From Streptomyces tubercidicus (GTDB lineage Bacteria; Actinomycetota; Actinomycetes; Streptomycetales; Streptomycetaceae): a stretch of DNA of 64,000 bases. How positions within the stretch are numbered: the first letter of the stretch is position 1; every line of letters starts with the position of its first letter. The DNA lies in assembly GCF_027497495.1 (NCBI RefSeq), contig NZ_CP114205.1, positions 6,262,001 through 6,326,000 of the forward strand, given 5' to 3'. The notes beneath the pieces are model-generated. The model had not been told where the DNA came from. It was given only the letters and a program-made list of their open reading frames with translations, and made no database searches. A program made the position numbers and the translations under genes. Of the stretch, positions 62,505 to 64,000 are shown in pieces.

Positions 62505-62579
62505 TTGACCCCCCTGTTCGGCCCGCCATACAGTCCCAGTTGTTCATCATCTCGGACAACGTTCACCATATCGAACGTC
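62505..62579 (+). promoter_or_regulatory. Promoter and twin operator of the aldehyde dehydrogenase gene
   Basis: TTGACC (62505-62510) and TACAGT (62529-62534), 18-base spacer, a strong plus-strand promoter starting near 62541. Right at and after the start are two inverted repeats of the same design: GTTGTTC-N8-GGACAAC (62539-62560) and AACGTTC-N8-GAACGTC (62558-62579), each with a GTTC-N8-GRAC core, 19 bp apart centre to centre. The second is perfect over ACGTTC/GAACGT (62559-62578). Position downstream of the start fits repression by the divergent IclR protein. Confidence 0.75.
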
Positions 62580-62637
62580 ATCCGGCGTGCGGCAAGGCGC
62601 GGAACGACTCGGCAGCATCGCCCGGGAGGAATGCACG

Positions 62638-64000
62638 GTGGCAGCGACAGCAGCGGCACCAGTCTGGAGTGTCGACCCCCGAACCGGGAAGCAGCGGGAA
62701 CAGGTCGCGGTGGAGGCCACCGCCGACGAGGTGGACACGGCGGTCCGCACGGCACACGCCGCCCGTGGCGCACTGGCCGACCGCACCGTACGTGCCGCGC
62801 TGCTGCACCGCGCCGCCGATCTGCTGGACGAGGCGGGCGAGGCGGTCATCGAGGCCGCCGACGCCGAGACCGCGCTCGGCCCCGGCCGGCTCACCGGCGA
62901 ACTCGCCCGCACCACCTACCAGTTGCGGGCCTTCGCGGACCTGGTGCGGGAGGGCGCGTTCCTCGACGTGCTGATCGACCACGCCGACCCCGGACTCACC
63001 CCGCCGCGGCCCGACCTGCGCCGCTACAAGATCCCGCTGGGCCCCGTCGCGGTCTACTCCGCCAGTAACTTCCCGCTCGCCTTCTCGGTACCCGGCGGCG
63101 ACACCGCCAGCGCCCTCGCGGCCGGCTGCCCGGTCGTCGTCAAGGCGCACCCGGACCATCCGGCCACCTCCGAGCTGTGTGCCGCGCTGCTGCACCGCGC
63201 CGCCAGAGAGGTGGGGCTGCCGGAGGGCGTGGTCAACCTGGTGCACGGCTTCCAGGCCGGCATCGACCTGGTGCGCCACCCGCTGATCAGCGCGGCCGGC
63301 TTCACCGGCTCGGTACGCGGCGGCCGCGCCCTGTACGACGCGGCCGCGTCCCGCCCGCACCCGATCCCCTTCCACGGCGAGCTGGGCAGCCTCAACCCCG
63401 TCGTGATCACCGAGGCCGCGGCCGCCGAGCGCGCCGAGCAGATCGGCGCCGGGCTGGCCGGGGCGATGACCCTCGGCGTCGGCCAGTTCTGCGTCAAGCC
63501 GGGCCTGGTCCTGGCACCCGGCGGTGAGGCCGGCGAGCGGCTGCTGAAGGCGCTGACCGCGGCGGTCAGCGACACCGAGGCCGGGGTGCTGCTCGACCAC
63601 CGGATGCGGGACGCGTTCCTCGACGGGGTGCGCACCCGCGCCGCGCTCCCCGGTGTCCACGCGCCGGTCACCCCCGGCGCGGGCGGCGAACACACCGTCA
63701 GCGCCGGTTTCCTCGCCGTCCCCGCCGCCCACCTGGCCGCCGAAGGGCCGCACGACCTCCTCCTGGAGGAGTGCTTCGGCCCGGTCACCGTCGTCGCCCA
63801 CTACACCGACGAGGCCGAGATCGGCGCCGTCCTCGCCCGGCTCCCCGGCAACCTCTCCGCGACCCTGCAACTCGGCGACGCGGAGAGCGACGGCACCGAT
63901 GACACCGGCCGCGGCGCCCGGCTGCTGGCCGAGGTCACCCCGCTCGCCGGCCGGGTCGTCGTCAACGGCTGGCCCACCGGCGTCGCGGTCACCCCCGCCC
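62638..64000 (+). CDS. Aldehyde dehydrogenase (NADP+), 2-ketoglutarate semialdehyde dehydrogenase-like (3' end outside window)
   Basis: 454 codons visible, no stop, so the gene runs off the right edge. GTG 62638 follows GGGAGGA. Motifs of the KGSADH/NADP-dependent branch: YKIPLGPVAVYSASNFPLAF, then SVPGGDTASALAAGCPVVVK, GFTGSVRGGRAL, the general-base Glu in PFHGELGSLNPVV, and the catalytic Cys in GVGQFCVKPG. It would oxidise 2,5-dioxopentanoate or a related semialdehyde, the last step of non-phosphorylated pentose or uronate breakdown to 2-oxoglutarate. Controlled by the divergent IclR regulator. Confidence 0.9.
   Translation, partial: MAATAAAPVWSVDPRTGKQREQVAVEATADEVDTAVRTAHAARGALADRTVRAALLHRAADLLDEAGEAVIEAADAETALGPGRLTGELARTTYQLRAFADLVREGAFLDVLIDHADPGLTPPRPDLRRYKIPLGPVAVYSASNFPLAFSVPGGDTASALAAGCPVVVKAHPDHPATSELCAALLHRAAREVGLPEGVVNLVHGFQAGIDLVRHPLISAAGFTGSVRGGRALYDAAASRPHPIPFHGELGSLNPVVITEAAAAERAEQIGAGLAGAMTLGVGQFCVKPGLVLAPGGEAGERLLKALTAAVSDTEAGVLLDHRMRDAFLDGVRTRAALPGVHAPVTPGAGGEHTVSAGFLAVPAAHLAAEGPHDLLLEECFGPVTVVAHYTDEAEIGAVLARLPGNLSATLQLGDAESDGTDDTGRGARLLAEVTPLAGRVVVNGWPTGVAVTPA

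Overview
The window is about 64 kb of chromosomal DNA from a Streptomyces or very close relative. Evidence: very high GC with G/C-rich third codon positions, many GTG starts, genes typical of the genus (whiA, mycothiol-dependent isomerase family, RbpA family, OpcA, a 49-residue basic small protein), and a gene order I recognise as the Streptomyces core region running from uvrA/uvrC through gap-pgk-tpiA to tkt, ctaB/ctaA, suf and dapD. No prophage, insertion sequence, CRISPR array, rRNA or tRNA was seen; the DNA is almost all single-copy core chromosome.

Layout. 1-6.2 kb: end of an unidentified protein, a TerC-family membrane protein behind a strongly structured leader RNA, a metallo-beta-lactamase-fold hydrolase, a mycothiol-dependent isomerase-like protein, and a flavin monooxygenase divergent from a TetR regulator. 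6.5-15.4 kb: excision repair genes uvrA and uvrC flank a LacI regulator/PfkB sugar kinase pair, a Rieske lipoprotein, and a decayed papain-like protease with a small secreted protein behind it. 15.4-18.4 kb: the overlapping uvrC-rapZ-yvcK-whiA cluster, linking cell-wall/carbon control with sporulation. 18.7-32.7 kb: central carbon metabolism: gap, pgk, tpiA, then secG, an RbpA paralogue, an MFS exporter and pgi on the plus strand, facing tkt, tal, zwf, opcA and pgl on the minus strand. Together these cover lower glycolysis and the whole pentose phosphate pathway. 33.1-38.6 kb: heme O/A synthesis (ctaB, ctaA) around a leaderless small protein, an amidohydrolase-like protein that seems to have lost its metal site, and an ABC exporter. 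38.8-45.6 kb: sufR-sufB-sufD-Rieske-sufC-sufS-sufU-sufT-like, an iron-sulfur assembly operon. 45.6-49.8 kb: SMR exporter with its TetR regulator, dapD, an EI24 membrane protein, a dapA paralogue and a 49-residue basic protein. 49.9-64 kb: secreted nuclease, an acidic orphan, PhoX-like phosphatase behind a PHO-box-like repeat, methyltransferase, double TerD protein, GlsB-type membrane protein, uronate dehydrogenase-like enzyme, a two-component system, and an IclR regulator divergent from an aldehyde dehydrogenase cut by the right edge.

The most interesting material lies between genes: a TerC leader RNA, a three-copy 34-bp repeat before gap, a two-copy 20-bp repeat before tkt, twin operators before the SMR exporter and before the aldehyde dehydrogenase, a 26-bp perfect palindrome before the LacI gene, a 17-bp-stem hairpin with a competing fold in a 5' leader, and a recurrent -10 hexamer placed 6-7 nt before the start codon (leaderless transcripts). 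I did not find a clear-cut new multi-gene defence or biosynthetic system; the closest to something undescribed are the dead-looking amidohydrolase inside the heme A locus and the repeat-controlled central-metabolism promoters. All functions are read from motifs by eye; no database search was run.
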